Source: Thioalkalivibrio sp. ALE31
GTDB taxonomy: Bacteria > Pseudomonadota > Gammaproteobacteria > Ectothiorhodospirales > Ectothiorhodospiraceae
Length of the DNA: 64,000 nucleotides
Reading direction: 5' to 3'
NCBI RefSeq assembly: GCF_000377405.1
Contig: NZ_KB905020.1
Coordinates: 1 to 64,000, forward strand
Shown: piece by piece, positions 45,708 to 55,381 of the stretch
Numbering within the stretch: position 1 is the first letter of the stretch
How the letters are laid out: the number at the start of each line of letters is the position of its first letter
Position numbers and translations under genes: made by a program
The notes under the pieces: model-generated
Database searches by the model: none
What the model was told of the DNA's origin: nothing
What the model saw: only the letters and a program-made list of their open reading frames with translations

Positions 45708-45768
45708 GGGGGTGTCTCCGGTTTCCGGGCGGACTGTGGTGCTCGTGGGCCTCATTGTAGCGCGTTGC

Positions 45769-47331
45769 TCAGGTTGCGACGGGCTGGAGCAGGCGGTGCG
45801 CGAGGGCATCGGGGTCGAGCGGTGCATCCGGGGCGACCTCGATGCAGCCTTCGGCATCGGTCGGCCATTCCTGTTGGGGCTGCTGCTGTTGCATGACCTC
45901 GATACCGGCATCCGAGGCGTCGGTGCCCGCGCGAGCGCGGCGCTCCAGGCGCTCGCGCAGAACGTCTTCGCGCGCCTGGCAGGCGACCACGGCGAACCCG
46001 GCCGCATGGCGTCGGGCCAGAGCCTGGAACGGAGCACGTTGCTCGCGGGTGAGGAAGGTGGCATCCACGACGACGGTGAGTCCGAGCGACAGCAGGCGTT
46101 CCGCGCGCTGCAACAGGTGTTCGTAGATCCGGGCGCGCCCGGCGGCGCTGTAGTCCACCGGCTCCTCCATCCGCTTGCGCTCGATGTCGGAGCGCAGCCG
46201 GATCGCCCCCAGGGCCTCCAGCACCTGGGTACTGACGACGGTCTTGCCACTGCCGGAGACGCCGTGCATCAGGACGAGGCGCGGCGAGCCAGCCTCGGTC
46301 AACCGGTCCGCGAGGGCGAGGTAGCGACTCATCTCCGCCCGGTGGGCCGCTTGTTCATCGGACGGCAGCTGGGGCTCGGCTCCGTGTATGCCCTGGACCT
46401 TGGCCCGGATCAGGGCACGGTAGACCTGGTACAGCGGCAGCAGGGCAAGGCCTTCGAAGTCTTCGCGCCCCTCGAGATAGGCATTCAGCAGCCGCCAGGC
46501 ATGGGCGCGGGAGCGGCGGGCCAGGAGATCCATGGTGGTGAAGGCGATCTCGGACATCACGTCGATCCAGCGCAGGGCGGGATCGAATTCGATGGCGTCG
46601 AAGGCGACCGGGACCTCGTCGCCATTCTCGTCCGTGACGTAGACCAGGTTCCCGAGGTGCAGGTCACCATGGCCGTGGCGCACGAACCCGGCATCATGAC
46701 GTTCCTGAAGAAAGGTCCACAGCCGATTGATTTCCGTTCGAGTCCATTGTTTCAGGCGCTCGAGGCGCGCCCGATCCGAGGCGCCGGTGACCGATTCGGA
46801 CAGGGCCGGGAAGTTGTCCAGCATGGGCTGGGTCGCGGCCTCGGCGGTCCCGTACTCGGATTGAGCATCGGTCCGCTCGGTGCGCTCATGGAAGGCCGCA
46901 ATGCAGTGACCGAGCGCATCCATGGCCGCCGTGGGGAGCCGGTCCCGGTCCAGCAGTCGGTCGAGCTGACGCTCGCGGTCGAAGCGACGCATGCGCACGG
47001 CGTAGTCGAGCACGGGTCCGTCGCCATTGATGACCGGATGCGCGTCGTCACCATTGAGGGTCACGACCTCCCGATAGAGCTGGGGCGCCAGGCGGCGGTT
47101 AATCTCCAGCTCGGTCTCGCAGTAATGGCGGCGGGCGTCCAGCGTGGTGAAGTCGAGAAAGCCGAGATCCAGCGGTTTCTTGAACTTGTAGGCCTCGTCG
47201 CCGGCGAGGATCACGGTGGAGATATGGGTCTCGATGGTCCGAACCGCTCTGGTGTCCGGCAGGGGCGTCGGGAAGCCGTTGCCCTGGACCAGTTGGCGCA
47301 GGCGTTTCTGGTGCTGTTCCAGTTCGGTCAT
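45769..47331 (-). CDS. APH-like kinase fused to AAA/zeta-type P-loop domain
   Basis: A 520-residue fusion. Residues 1-330 form an aminoglycoside-phosphotransferase-like fold with the Brenner motif HGDLHLGNLV and the metal Asp in FDAIEFD. Residues 335-520 are a P-loop kinase with Walker A HGVSGSGKTVVS and a later DATFLTREQR. This two-domain type (COG2187 plus COG0645) is widespread, with unknown substrate. No antibiotic resistance role should be assumed. It is divergent from mrcB. Confidence 0.85.
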   Translation of the reverse strand: MTELEQHQKRLRQLVQGNGFPTPLPDTRAVRTIETHISTVILAGDEAYKFKKPLDLGFLDFTTLDARRHYCETELEINRRLAPQLYREVVTLNGDDAHPVINGDGPVLDYAVRMRRFDRERQLDRLLDRDRLPTAAMDALGHCIAAFHERTERTDAQSEYGTAEAATQPMLDNFPALSESVTGASDRARLERLKQWTRTEINRLWTFLQERHDAGFVRHGHGDLHLGNLVYVTDENGDEVPVAFDAIEFDPALRWIDVMSEIAFTTMDLLARRSRAHAWRLLNAYLEGREDFEGLALLPLYQVYRALIRAKVQGIHGAEPQLPSDEQAAHRAEMSRYLALADRLTEAGSPRLVLMHGVSGSGKTVVSTQVLEALGAIRLRSDIERKRMEEPVDYSAAGRARIYEHLLQRAERLLSLGLTVVVDATFLTREQRAPFQALARRHAAGFAVVACQAREDVLRERLERRARAGTDASDAGIEVMQQQQPQQEWPTDAEGCIEVAPDAPLDPDALAHRLLQPVAT

Positions 47332-47471
47332 GGGGGCTCCGCTTGGAGGTTCAGGCGGGCGAGCGTCGGCGCCGGATGTTTTTCCCGGAATCGCCGGGCA
47401 TGCACCCGTTTTTGCTTGTCGGTCAGGTTACCATTGCAGCCGTTCCGGTCACGTCGCCCCCCAGCCAGTCC

Positions 47472-49826
47472 ATGCCACGAAAGAGCCGCCAGCGTCCCCG
47501 TCATCGAAACGCGCCCCGCAGGGGGCGGGTCCGGCGCCTGCTGGGCGCGGGGGGCTGGACCCTGGCCGGCCTGCTGCTGGCCGCCGTGGGGATCGGGGGG
47601 CTCTATGTCCATCATCTGGACCGCGAGATCCGCGAACGGTTCGAGGGCCAGCGCTGGGCATTGCCCGCCCGGGTGTATGCGCGGCCGCTGGAGCTGTATG
47701 CCGGCCGCCCGCTGACGGCGGATGCGCTGGAGATGGAGCTGCGCGCGCTGAACTACCGCGAGACGCCGGAGGGTTCGGGCCCGGGCGAGTTTCACGTCAG
47801 CGGCGGTACCGTGCGGCTGACCACCCGGCCGTTCACGTTTGGGGACGGACCGGAGCCGGCCCATTCGGTACGCGTGCGCCTGGCGAACGGCCGGGTGCAG
47901 TCGGTGGCGGAGCAGTCCGGGGGCCGCAATGTGGACCTGATGCGGGTGGAGCCGTTGCTGATTGGCAGCATCTATCCGACCCATGGTGAGGATCGCATCC
48001 TGGTCGATATCGACGAGGTACCGCGCGAGCTGATCGGGGCGCTGCTGGCGATCGAGGACCGGCGGTTCATGTCGCATCGCGGGATTGATCCGGTGGGCAT
48101 CGGGCGCGCGGCGGTCGCCAACCTGCGTGCCGGGCGCACGGTCCAGGGGGGCAGCACGCTGACCCAGCAGCTGGTCAAGAACTTCTACCTGACGCGCGAG
48201 CAGACGCTGAGCCGCAAGCTGAATGAAGCGGTGATGGCCCTGTTGCTGGAACACCGCTACGACAAGCGGGAGATCCTCGAGGCGTATCTGAACGAGGTGT
48301 TCCTCGGGCAGACCGGCGAGCGGGCGATCCATGGCTTTGGCCAGGCGGCCCAGTTCTACTATCAGCGTCCATTGAACGAACTGCGCCTGGATCAGCTGGC
48401 GTTGCTGGTCGGTCTGGCGCGGGGAGCGAGTTATTACGATCCGCGCCGCTTCCCGGAGCGGGCCACGCAGCGCCGCGACCGGGTCCTGGAGGCGATGGCG
48501 GAGACCGGTCTGGCGAGTCGCGAGCGCGTGGATCGGGCCCTGGCAACCGCACTTGATGTCTCCCCGGTAATGCCGGAGGGGCGCAGCCGTTTCCCGGCCT
48601 TTCTCGACCTGGTGCGGCGTGAGCTGCGGGCCGACTACGCGGACGAGGATCTGCGCAGCGAGGGCCTGCGGATCTTCACGACCATGGATCCGGTGGTGCA
48701 GATGCGGCTGGAGGATCGCCTGGTGCGGGGTGTGGACGAGCTGGTCCGGAGCCGCGGGGGCGGTTCCGACCTCGACAACCTGCAGGCCGCGGCGGTCGTG
48801 ACCGATCCGCAGGCGGGCGAAGTGCTGGGGGTGGTGGGGGATCGCAACCCGCGCTATCCCGGGTACAACCGGGCCGTGGAGGCCCAGCGCCAGGTGGGGT
48901 CGGTGATCAAGCCGTTCGTCTATCTCGCGGCCCTGACCAACCCGGATCGTTACACCCTGGCGACCCTCCTGGATGACAGCCCGCTGACCCTGCAGCTGCC
49001 GCACGGGGAGCCCTGGACACCGCGCAATTTCGATCGCGAGAACCGGGGGACGGTCACGGCCTGGGAGGCCCTGGTGCAATCCTACAACGTGGCGACCGTC
49101 CGCCTGGCGGAGGAGATCGGTATTTCCCAGGTGGTCAACCTGCTGCAGACGCTGGGGCTGCAGCGGACGCCGGCCCCGTTGCCTTCGCTGGCGCTGGGCG
49201 CGATCGAGCTGTCACCGCTGGAGGTGGCCGGGCTCTACCAGGCGCTGGCGAACGGCGGCTACGCGACGGGTACCCGGGTGATCCGGGATGTCCTGGATCA
49301 GAACGACGAGGTCCTGTCCCACTACGGCCTGTCGCTCCAGGGGGCGGTGTCGGATGGTTCCGTGCGCGTCCTGACCCATGCCCTGCACGACGTGACTCGC
49401 GAGGGGACCGGGCGGCGGATCGCGGCGCGGCTGAACGGTCAGGTGGTGGCTGGCAAAACCGGTACCACGAACAACTTTCGGGACAGCTGGTTCGCCGGCT
49501 TCGATGATCGGCATGTGGCGGTGGTCTGGCTGGGGATGGACGACAATCGCCCGACCGGACTCACCGGTGGCGTCTCCGCCGCGCCGGTCTGGGCGGAGAT
49601 CATGGCGGGGGTAGGCGTGCACTCTCTGCGGCTGGAAGGCCACCCCGGCGTGGGCTATCAGGAGGTGGACCTGGCCTCCGGCCTGCGGGTGGAAAACGAG
49701 GACCATGCCTGCGAGGCGGTGAAGACGCTGCCGTTCTGGCAGAATTCGGGGCCCGAAGGGCGCGCCGAGTGCGACCTGGGCAGTGATTCCGGCTCGCAGG
49801 GCTGGTTCGAGAGGTTATTTCGTTGA
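47472..49826 (+). CDS. mrcB: Penicillin-binding protein 1B
   Basis: Bifunctional peptidoglycan synthase of 784 residues. Short cytoplasmic tail rich in Arg, one membrane helix (AGLLLAAVGIGGLYVHHL), UB2H-like domain (about 60-150), GT51 domain with EDRRFMSHRGID and QGGSTLTQQLVKNFY, and transpeptidase with SVIK (in QVGSVIKPF), SYN and KTGTTNN. The start ATG 47472 precedes the basic tail. The stop overlaps the next gene's start. Confidence 0.93.
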   Translation: MPRKSRQRPRHRNAPRRGRVRRLLGAGGWTLAGLLLAAVGIGGLYVHHLDREIRERFEGQRWALPARVYARPLELYAGRPLTADALEMELRALNYRETPEGSGPGEFHVSGGTVRLTTRPFTFGDGPEPAHSVRVRLANGRVQSVAEQSGGRNVDLMRVEPLLIGSIYPTHGEDRILVDIDEVPRELIGALLAIEDRRFMSHRGIDPVGIGRAAVANLRAGRTVQGGSTLTQQLVKNFYLTREQTLSRKLNEAVMALLLEHRYDKREILEAYLNEVFLGQTGERAIHGFGQAAQFYYQRPLNELRLDQLALLVGLARGASYYDPRRFPERATQRRDRVLEAMAETGLASRERVDRALATALDVSPVMPEGRSRFPAFLDLVRRELRADYADEDLRSEGLRIFTTMDPVVQMRLEDRLVRGVDELVRSRGGGSDLDNLQAAAVVTDPQAGEVLGVVGDRNPRYPGYNRAVEAQRQVGSVIKPFVYLAALTNPDRYTLATLLDDSPLTLQLPHGEPWTPRNFDRENRGTVTAWEALVQSYNVATVRLAEEIGISQVVNLLQTLGLQRTPAPLPSLALGAIELSPLEVAGLYQALANGGYATGTRVIRDVLDQNDEVLSHYGLSLQGAVSDGSVRVLTHALHDVTREGTGRRIAARLNGQVVAGKTGTTNNFRDSWFAGFDDRHVAVVWLGMDDNRPTGLTGGVSAAPVWAEIMAGVGVHSLRLEGHPGVGYQEVDLASGLRVENEDHACEAVKTLPFWQNSGPEGRAECDLGSDSGSQGWFERLFR

Positions 49827-50392
49827 AGATGTTCCGTATTGCAGAGGACCGGTCCCGAGAGGCCTGGATGGCCGACGGCGGCTGGCGGGCCGTGCAGGGT
49901 GCGGGGGTCGTTGCGCTGGCGCTTGTGCTGGCGGCCTGCGCGACCCCGGCGCCCCGCGATGCCGGCGCGCCCGCGCCCGACGCGACCGAGAGGGCCGTTG
50001 ATGAGGATCCGGCGCAAGAGGAGCGTGATGCACCCGAGCCGGAACGCGAGCCAACCCCTGGCGCGGCCCTGCAGCTGGCCCAGCAGGCCGAGTCGGCGCG
50101 CCAGGCCGGAGATACCGCGCGCGCGGAACAACGCCTGGAACGGGCCTTGCGCATTGCGCCACGGGATGCGGGCCTGTGGCATCAGATGGCCGTGCTGCGC
50201 CTGGAACAGGGTCGCCACGAACAGGCCGAGCGCCTGGCGGAGCGTTCCCTGCGGCTGGCGGGTGGGACCGACCGCGAGCTCGGGCTGAAAAACTGGCGCG
50301 TGATCCTCGCGGCGCGCGAGGCCCTGGGCGATGCCGCCGGTGCCGAGGAGGCCCGCGAGGCGATCCGCCGTCTGGAAGCCGACGTTGTCTGA
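49823..50392 (+). CDS. TPR lipoprotein downstream of mrcB
   Basis: A 189-residue protein with a lipoprotein signal (ALALVLAACA) and TPR-like helices (SARQAGDTARAEQRLERALRIAPRDAGLWHQMAVLRLEQGRHEQAERLAERSLRL). TTG 49823 gives the best spacing to GAGAGG and overlaps the mrcB stop; ATG 49829 is possible. It is probably an outer-membrane lipoprotein working with PBP1B, as LpoB or LpoA do in enterics, but it is not homologous enough to name. It overlaps yoaA by 8 bases. Confidence 0.75.
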   Translation: MKMFRIAEDRSREAWMADGGWRAVQGAGVVALALVLAACATPAPRDAGAPAPDATERAVDEDPAQEERDAPEPEREPTPGAALQLAQQAESARQAGDTARAEQRLERALRIAPRDAGLWHQMAVLRLEQGRHEQAERLAERSLRLAGGTDRELGLKNWRVILAAREALGDAAGAEEAREAIRRLEADVV

Positions 50393-52361
50393 CGCGGCGG
50401 CGGGATCGGCGGCCGTTCACGCCCTGAGCCCGGGGGGCGACCTGGCGGAGGCCGTTGCCGGCTTTCGCCCGCGCGAGCCGCAGCAGCGCATGGCCGTGGC
50501 GGTTGAGGAGGCCCTGGCCACCGCACCCACCGCCCTGCTGGTCGAGGCGGCCACCGGGGTGGGCAAGACCTTCGCCTATCTGGTGCCGATCCTGCAGGCG
50601 CGCCGCCGCGCCCTGATCTCCACCGGTACCAAGACCCTGCAGGACCAGCTCTTCGAACGCGATCTCCCGGTGGTCTGTGAGGCGCTGGGCTATCGCCCGC
50701 GCGCAGCCCTGCTGAAGGGCCGGGCCAACTACCTTTGCCACTATCGCCTGGAACTGGCAGCGGCCGAGGCGGGCGGCGCGACCGGTGGCGGAGTACGCCG
50801 TGACCAGTTGCCGGTGATCGAGGCCCTGCAGCGGTTCGCGCGCACTAGTGACACCGGGGATCTGGGGCTGGCCGGGATCCTCGCGGAGGACTCGCGACTC
50901 TGGCCGCAGGTGACCTCGACCGTGGACAACTGCCTGGGCGGGGAATGCCCGAACTACAACGATTGCTTTGTGGTGCAGGCGCGCAAGCGTGCCCAGGAGG
51001 CGGACGTAGTGGTGGTCAACCACCACCTGCTGCTCGCGGACATGGCCCTGAAGGAGGAGGGCTTCGGAGAACTGCTGCCCGAGGTGGACGCGGTGATCGT
51101 CGACGAGGCGCACCAGTTGCCGGATATTGCCGGATCGTTCTTCGGGATTGCCGTCGGCACGCGCGCCCTGCGGGAGCTGGCGCGGGACACGCGGCGTGAA
51201 CAGGAACAGCATGCGCCGGAGATGCTGGACATTCGCCAGCGGGTCGCGGAACTGGAGGCGTGCGTCGCCGAGTTCCTCGAGGCGTCGCGGACCTGGGAGG
51301 GGCGTTCCAGCTGGGATACGGTCAACCCGGAGGGTGCCCTGGATCCGTTGCTGGACCGCCTTGACGCGACCCTGGGGTTTGTCGGGGACGCCCTGGAGGC
51401 CGCCGCGGCGCGGGCGCCGGGGCTGGAGCAGCTGCGCGGGCGCAGCGCCTTGTTGCTGGAGCGCCTGCGGGAATGGCGCGAGGAGACCCCGGATACCGTG
51501 GCCTGGGCCGAGCGCTTCAGCCAGAGCCTGACGCTGCATCGGACGCCGCTGGATGCGGCGCGTCCGCTCGCGCAGCGCCGGGCCGCGCGTCCGGCGGCAT
51601 GGATCTTTACCTCGGCCACGCTCGCCGTGGGAGAGGACTTCAGCCATGCGGCGCGACGGCTCGGACTCCCCGCGGACGTGGCCAGTGAACGCCTGGACAG
51701 TCCCTTCGATTTTCCCCGTCAGGCCTGCCTGGTGCATCCGCAGCCACCGCTGCCCAATCCCAACGATCCGGGATATACCCGGGCCTGCATTGCCTGGGCG
51801 TGGCCGCTGTTGCGGGACAACCCGGGCGGCGGGTTCTTCCTGTTTACCAGTCACCGGGCCTTGCAGGAGGCGGCCGCTATCCTGCGCGCCGAACTGCCCC
51901 GCGATCGCGAGCTGCTGGTCCAGGGCGAACAGCCGCGGGGCGATTTGCTGGCGCGGTTTCGCGAGTCGGGGACGGCCTGGCTGCTGGGGGCCCACAGCTT
52001 CTGGGAAGGGGTGGACATCCGCGGCGAGGCGCTGTCGATCGTGATCATCGATCGCCTGCCGTTCGCCGCGCCCAACGATCCCGTCCTGCAGGCGCGCGCG
52101 TCCGCGCTGGAGGCCGAAGGTCGCTCGCCGTTCATGGAGTTCACCCTGCCGCAGGCCGTGCTGGCCCTGAAGCAGGGCGCGGGGCGGTTGATCCGGGATG
52201 CTGATGATGCCGGCATCCTGGCCCTGTGCGATCCGCGCCTGACCGGAAAATCCTACGGTCGGCGTTTTCTCGCCAGCCTGCCGCCGTTCCATCGCACCCG
52301 GGAACCGGCGGCCGCGCTGCGCTTTCTGGAGCAGGCCCGGGAGACGAATACATGCGCCTGA
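50385..52361 (+). CDS. yoaA: YoaA/DinG-type DNA helicase
   Basis: A 658-residue XPD-like superfamily 2 helicase. Walker A EAATGVGKTFAY, four Fe-S cluster cysteines (YLCHYRL and CLGGECPNYNDC), DEAH in VIVDEAHQL, motif VI QGAGRLIRDADD. Its length and the adjoining tsaB fit YoaA. The TTG start at 50385 lies inside TTGTCTGA, overlapping the lipoprotein gene's stop. Works in replication fork repair. Confidence 0.88.
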   Translation: MSDAAAGSAAVHALSPGGDLAEAVAGFRPREPQQRMAVAVEEALATAPTALLVEAATGVGKTFAYLVPILQARRRALISTGTKTLQDQLFERDLPVVCEALGYRPRAALLKGRANYLCHYRLELAAAEAGGATGGGVRRDQLPVIEALQRFARTSDTGDLGLAGILAEDSRLWPQVTSTVDNCLGGECPNYNDCFVVQARKRAQEADVVVVNHHLLLADMALKEEGFGELLPEVDAVIVDEAHQLPDIAGSFFGIAVGTRALRELARDTRREQEQHAPEMLDIRQRVAELEACVAEFLEASRTWEGRSSWDTVNPEGALDPLLDRLDATLGFVGDALEAAAARAPGLEQLRGRSALLLERLREWREETPDTVAWAERFSQSLTLHRTPLDAARPLAQRRAARPAAWIFTSATLAVGEDFSHAARRLGLPADVASERLDSPFDFPRQACLVHPQPPLPNPNDPGYTRACIAWAWPLLRDNPGGGFFLFTSHRALQEAAAILRAELPRDRELLVQGEQPRGDLLARFRESGTAWLLGAHSFWEGVDIRGEALSIVIIDRLPFAAPNDPVLQARASALEAEGRSPFMEFTLPQAVLALKQGAGRLIRDADDAGILALCDPRLTGKSYGRRFLASLPPFHRTREPAAALRFLEQARETNTCA

Positions 52362-53035
52362 TTGCGCTCGAAACCGCAACTGAACAGTGTTCGGCCGCCC
52401 TGTATCTCGATGGCGAGATCCTTGGCGTTGCCGAGCGCGCGGCGCGGCGCCACGGGGAATTGATCCTGGGGCAGGTGGAACAGCTGCTGCGCGAGGCGGA
52501 TATCCCGCGCGCCAGCCTGGATGGCGTGGCGGTGGGCCGCGGCCCCGGGGCCTTCACGGGCGTCCGCCTCGGTCTGGGGGTGGCACAGGGGATGGCTTTC
52601 GCGCTGGATCGCCCCGTGGTGCCGGTCTCCACGCTGCAGGCCCTGGCGCAGCAGGCGCTGCGGGAGGGGCGACGGCCGGCAGCCGTACTGGCGGCACTGG
52701 ACGCGCGCATGGGCGAGATTTACTGGAGCCTTTGTCCGGTCCGGGGGGACCGCGTGGAGACGGCGGCGGAACAGGTCGGGGCGCCTGCCAGCCTGGTGCC
52801 TGCCTGGCCCGAGGGCGAGCGTTTCGGTCTGGGCTCCGCGTTTGCCGCCTACCCTGAACTGGCGGCCGCGCAGGGGCTGGCCATGGCCGCCGTGGATCCC
52901 GACGCGCTGCCGGATGCCCGCGAGATCGCCCTGCTGGGGGTGGACGCCTGGGAGCGCGGCGAGGCCGTGGCCCCCGAGTATGCGCAGCCGGAGTATATCC
53001 GCAACGATGTCGCCCGCCCGGCCACGCCGCGATGA
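52352..53035 (+). CDS. tsaB: tRNA threonylcarbamoyladenosine synthesis protein TsaB
   Basis: Partner of TsaD in t6A37 formation. The 227-residue ASKHA-fold protein has IALETATEQCSAAL, AVGRGPGAFTGVRLGLGVAQG and LAALDARMGEIYW. ATG 52352 overlaps yoaA by 10 bp. The 3' end overlaps truD by 4 bp (ATGA). Confidence 0.94.
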   Translation: MRLIALETATEQCSAALYLDGEILGVAERAARRHGELILGQVEQLLREADIPRASLDGVAVGRGPGAFTGVRLGLGVAQGMAFALDRPVVPVSTLQALAQQALREGRRPAAVLAALDARMGEIYWSLCPVRGDRVETAAEQVGAPASLVPAWPEGERFGLGSAFAAYPELAAAQGLAMAAVDPDALPDAREIALLGVDAWERGEAVAPEYAQPEYIRNDVARPATPR

Positions 53036-54108
53036 GCCGGGAAACCGAAAACGACGCCACTCCCTACCCGTGGTTGCCGCCGCTGGTCGCCACGATCAAG
53101 GCGGAGCCGGAGGACTTTCGGGTCGAGGAGGTACCCGCCACGACGCCCGAGGGGCAAGGCGAGCATGTCTGGCTGGAGATCGAGAAGCGCCTGCTGAACT
53201 CCGAGGACGTGGCCGTGTGGCTGGGACGCGAGTCAGGTGCGGGACGCGGCCGGGTGAGCTACGCCGGGCGCAAGGACCGTCAGGCCGTTACCCGCCAGTG
53301 GTTCAGCGTGCAGTGCCCGCCCGAGTCCGAGCCGGACTGGGCCGGCCGGGCCGAGGCCTGGAATATCGCACAGGAGGCCGAGGCGACGGGTAGCTGGATG
53401 CGGGTGCTGCGCATGGTGCGCCACGCGCGCAAGCTGCGCACCGGCCACCTGGCCGGCAACCGCTTCGAGATCCGGCTGGGTGCCGTGCAGGGTGACCGGG
53501 CGGCGGCGGAATCGATCCTGGCGGCGGTGCGGGATGGTGGCATCCCGAACTACTTCGGTGCGCAGCGTTTTGGTCGCGATAATCTGGAGCGGGCGCGCGT
53601 CTGGCTGGGTGGCGGGCGGGCGCCGCGCAGCCGCAATCAGCGCAGTCTCCTGCTCTCCGCCGCGCGCTCGGCGATCTTCAACGCGGTACTCGCGGCCCGC
53701 GTGCGCCGTGGCGACTGGGACCGGCTGTTGCCGGGGGACGTGGCCAATCTGGAAGGCTCCGGCAGCGTGTTCGCGGTACCGGAGGTGGATGCCGAGCTGG
53801 AGGCCCGTGCCGCCCGCCTGGACATCCACCCGACCGGGCCCCTGTGGGGCCGTGGCGCCATGCAGACGGCGGGCGAGGTGGCGGCGCTGGAGGCGGCCAT
53901 CGCTGCAGAAGAACCGGTATTGGCGGAAGGGCTGGAGCAGGAGGGTGTCCGGGCCGCCCGCCGATCACTGCGCATGGTGCCCCGGGCCCTTGCATGGCGC
54001 TGGGGGGGCGACGACCTGTGGTTGTCGCTGGAACTGGGGGCCGGGGAATATGCGACGGGGGTCCTGGACGCGATTGGCAACGCGCGGGACGCGGACCGGT
54101 CGGGCTGA
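53032..54108 (+). CDS. truD: tRNA pseudouridine(13) synthase
   Basis: A 358-residue TruD. The catalytic Asp is in YAGRKDRQAVTRQWFS. HARKLRTGHLAGNRFEI and NYFGAQRFGRDN are family motifs. In E. coli truD is directly followed by surE; here a 2.5-kb block (54.1-56.5 kb) lies between. Ends 11 bp from the convergent LOV gene. Confidence 0.95.
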   Translation: MSRETENDATPYPWLPPLVATIKAEPEDFRVEEVPATTPEGQGEHVWLEIEKRLLNSEDVAVWLGRESGAGRGRVSYAGRKDRQAVTRQWFSVQCPPESEPDWAGRAEAWNIAQEAEATGSWMRVLRMVRHARKLRTGHLAGNRFEIRLGAVQGDRAAAESILAAVRDGGIPNYFGAQRFGRDNLERARVWLGGGRAPRSRNQRSLLLSAARSAIFNAVLAARVRRGDWDRLLPGDVANLEGSGSVFAVPEVDAELEARAARLDIHPTGPLWGRGAMQTAGEVAALEAAIAAEEPVLAEGLEQEGVRAARRSLRMVPRALAWRWGGDDLWLSLELGAGEYATGVLDAIGNARDADRSG

Positions 54109-54119
54109 CCGGGGCGGGC

Positions 54120-54551
54120 TCAGGCGGAGTTCTTGAGCTTGCTTTCGGCGCGTTCGGCGCGCTGTTCGGCCTCCACGCGGTCGGTGATGTCCTTCTGGAT
54201 GCCGATGTAGTACGTGAGCCGGTCCTCGTCGTTGAATACCGGGGTCAGCGACAGTTCGTTCCAGAACAGGCTGCCGTCCTTGCGGTAATTGCGCAGGGTC
54301 ACGCGGCAGGGGCGGTTTTCCTCGATGGCCGAGCGGATCTCCTGGCGTACCTCCTGATCGGTGTCGGTGCCCTGGAGGAACCGGCAATCGCGGTAGAGGA
54401 TCTCTTCGGAGCGGTAGCCGGTGAGTTCTTCGAAGGCCCGATTCACATAGATCAGGATGTTGTCATCGCCCTCGCGCTCGGCGATGACGATGCCGTCATT
54501 GGAGGCATCCACGGCGAGGGCGAGGAGTTCGGCGTCTATCGTTCGGGTCAT
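54120..54551 (-). CDS. Short LOV (blue-light) domain protein
   Basis: A 143-residue LOV photoreceptor with no output domain. The photoactive Cys is C56 in YRDCRFLQGTDTDQE. FMN contacts are present: Q60, R57/R73 region, N88 (LRNYRKDGSLFWNEL), N98 and Q119 (GIQKD). The C-terminal helix (ITDRVEAEQRAERAESKL) forms the J-alpha dimerising extension found in short LOV proteins such as PpSB1. ATG 54551 starts the A'alpha cap. It has its own candidate promoter (54634-54662). The target in this organism is unknown. Confidence 0.9.
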   Translation of the reverse strand: MTRTIDAELLALAVDASNDGIVIAEREGDDNILIYVNRAFEELTGYRSEEILYRDCRFLQGTDTDQEVRQEIRSAIEENRPCRVTLRNYRKDGSLFWNELSLTPVFNDEDRLTYYIGIQKDITDRVEAEQRAERAESKLKNSA

Positions 54552-54633
54552 AAACGTGTAGCGATCTGGTCTGCGAGTCGAGCGCGCCAGGGCCCGGTAC
54601 CGGGCGCAACCCCCGCGCTTGTATGGCACGAAA

Positions 54634-54662
54634 ATAGCACGTTCCGGTGCCACTGTGTTCAA
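54634..54662 (-). promoter_or_regulatory. Sigma-70-like promoter of the LOV gene
   Basis: On the minus strand TTGAAC (54657-54662), 17-base spacer, TGCTAT (54634-54639) followed by TTT. It lies 83-111 bases before the LOV start and after the upstream gene's terminator, so the LOV gene can be expressed alone. Confidence 0.5.
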
Positions 54663-54708
54663 AAATCGGACACCAGCCGGGATGATTTCGCGTGGCGCAG
54701 ACACAAAA

Positions 54709-54730
54709 AAGGCCGCCCGGAGGCGGCCTT
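54709..54730 (-). terminator. Terminator after the DUF3365 gene
   Basis: AAGGCCGCC-CGGA-GGCGGCCTT is a 9-bp stem with a 4-base loop. On the minus strand it is followed by TTTTTTGTGT. Confidence 0.9.
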
Positions 54731-54772
54731 TCTGTATGGGGCCCGGGCGGTTCGCCGGGACCACACCAAGGT

Positions 54773-55381
54773 TCACATTTCCTGGGTCACGGTGAAGGCG
54801 CCGCGCACGTCACCCTCGCGGAAGCCAGTTGCCTGATCTTCGGGGTAAAGGCGTTCCAGCGCGTGCTTTACTTCGCCGCTGACCTCGGACCCGTGGCAGG
54901 TGAGGCAGGCCCCGCCGGTCGGGATGGCGGCCATGAAGCGGAACTTCGGCTCGCCGTCTTCTGCCTCGACCACGCCGAAGCGGGGCGGGAGATCCGCGGC
55001 CGGGGTGCCGGCCGCGTGCTGGGCCTCGAAACCCTGCAGGGTGAGGCGCTCCCAGCGGTCCGGGGCGTTGTTCTGGTTGCGCAGCTTCAGGCTGGTGCGA
55101 CCGATCTCGATGCCAGTCTCGGCCGAGATGTCACGTGCAATCTCGGGGGCGCGTTCGTTGCAGACCTGGATGGCCTCGGTCGGGCCGCCGGATTGCATGG
55201 CGGACATCAGCTCGCCCTGCAGGGTGCTGGCGAACTTCTGGATGGCGTCACGATTGGCGGCGATGCGTTCCTGCAGATCATCCTGGCTCAGCTGGGGCAT
55301 CGTGTCGGCACTGGCGTAGCCGCTGCCGGCGGTGAATGCGATCAGGCCGAGGGCCAGGGGGGCAAGCTTCCAGTTCTTCAT
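54773..55381 (-). CDS. Exported mono-haem DUF3365 (Tll0287-like) protein
   Basis: A 202-residue protein with a signal peptide (LAPLALGLIAFTAGSGYASA) and a DUF3365 domain. A single CxxCH haem c site, GGACLTCHGSE, near residue 162; RTSLKLRNQNNAPDRWE is typical of the family. Tll0287 folds like a PAS sensor with covalent haem, so redox or gas sensing is possible. It is encoded beside a LOV protein. ATG 55381 begins the signal peptide. Confidence 0.85.
   Translation of the reverse strand: MKNWKLAPLALGLIAFTAGSGYASADTMPQLSQDDLQERIAANRDAIQKFASTLQGELMSAMQSGGPTEAIQVCNERAPEIARDISAETGIEIGRTSLKLRNQNNAPDRWERLTLQGFEAQHAAGTPAADLPPRFGVVEAEDGEPKFRFMAAIPTGGACLTCHGSEVSGEVKHALERLYPEDQATGFREGDVRGAFTVTQEM

Noticed and set aside
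45769-47331. Aminoglycoside resistance gene
   Set aside because: The APH-like motif is fused to a zeta-type P-loop domain, a widespread chromosomal arrangement unlike resistance enzymes.
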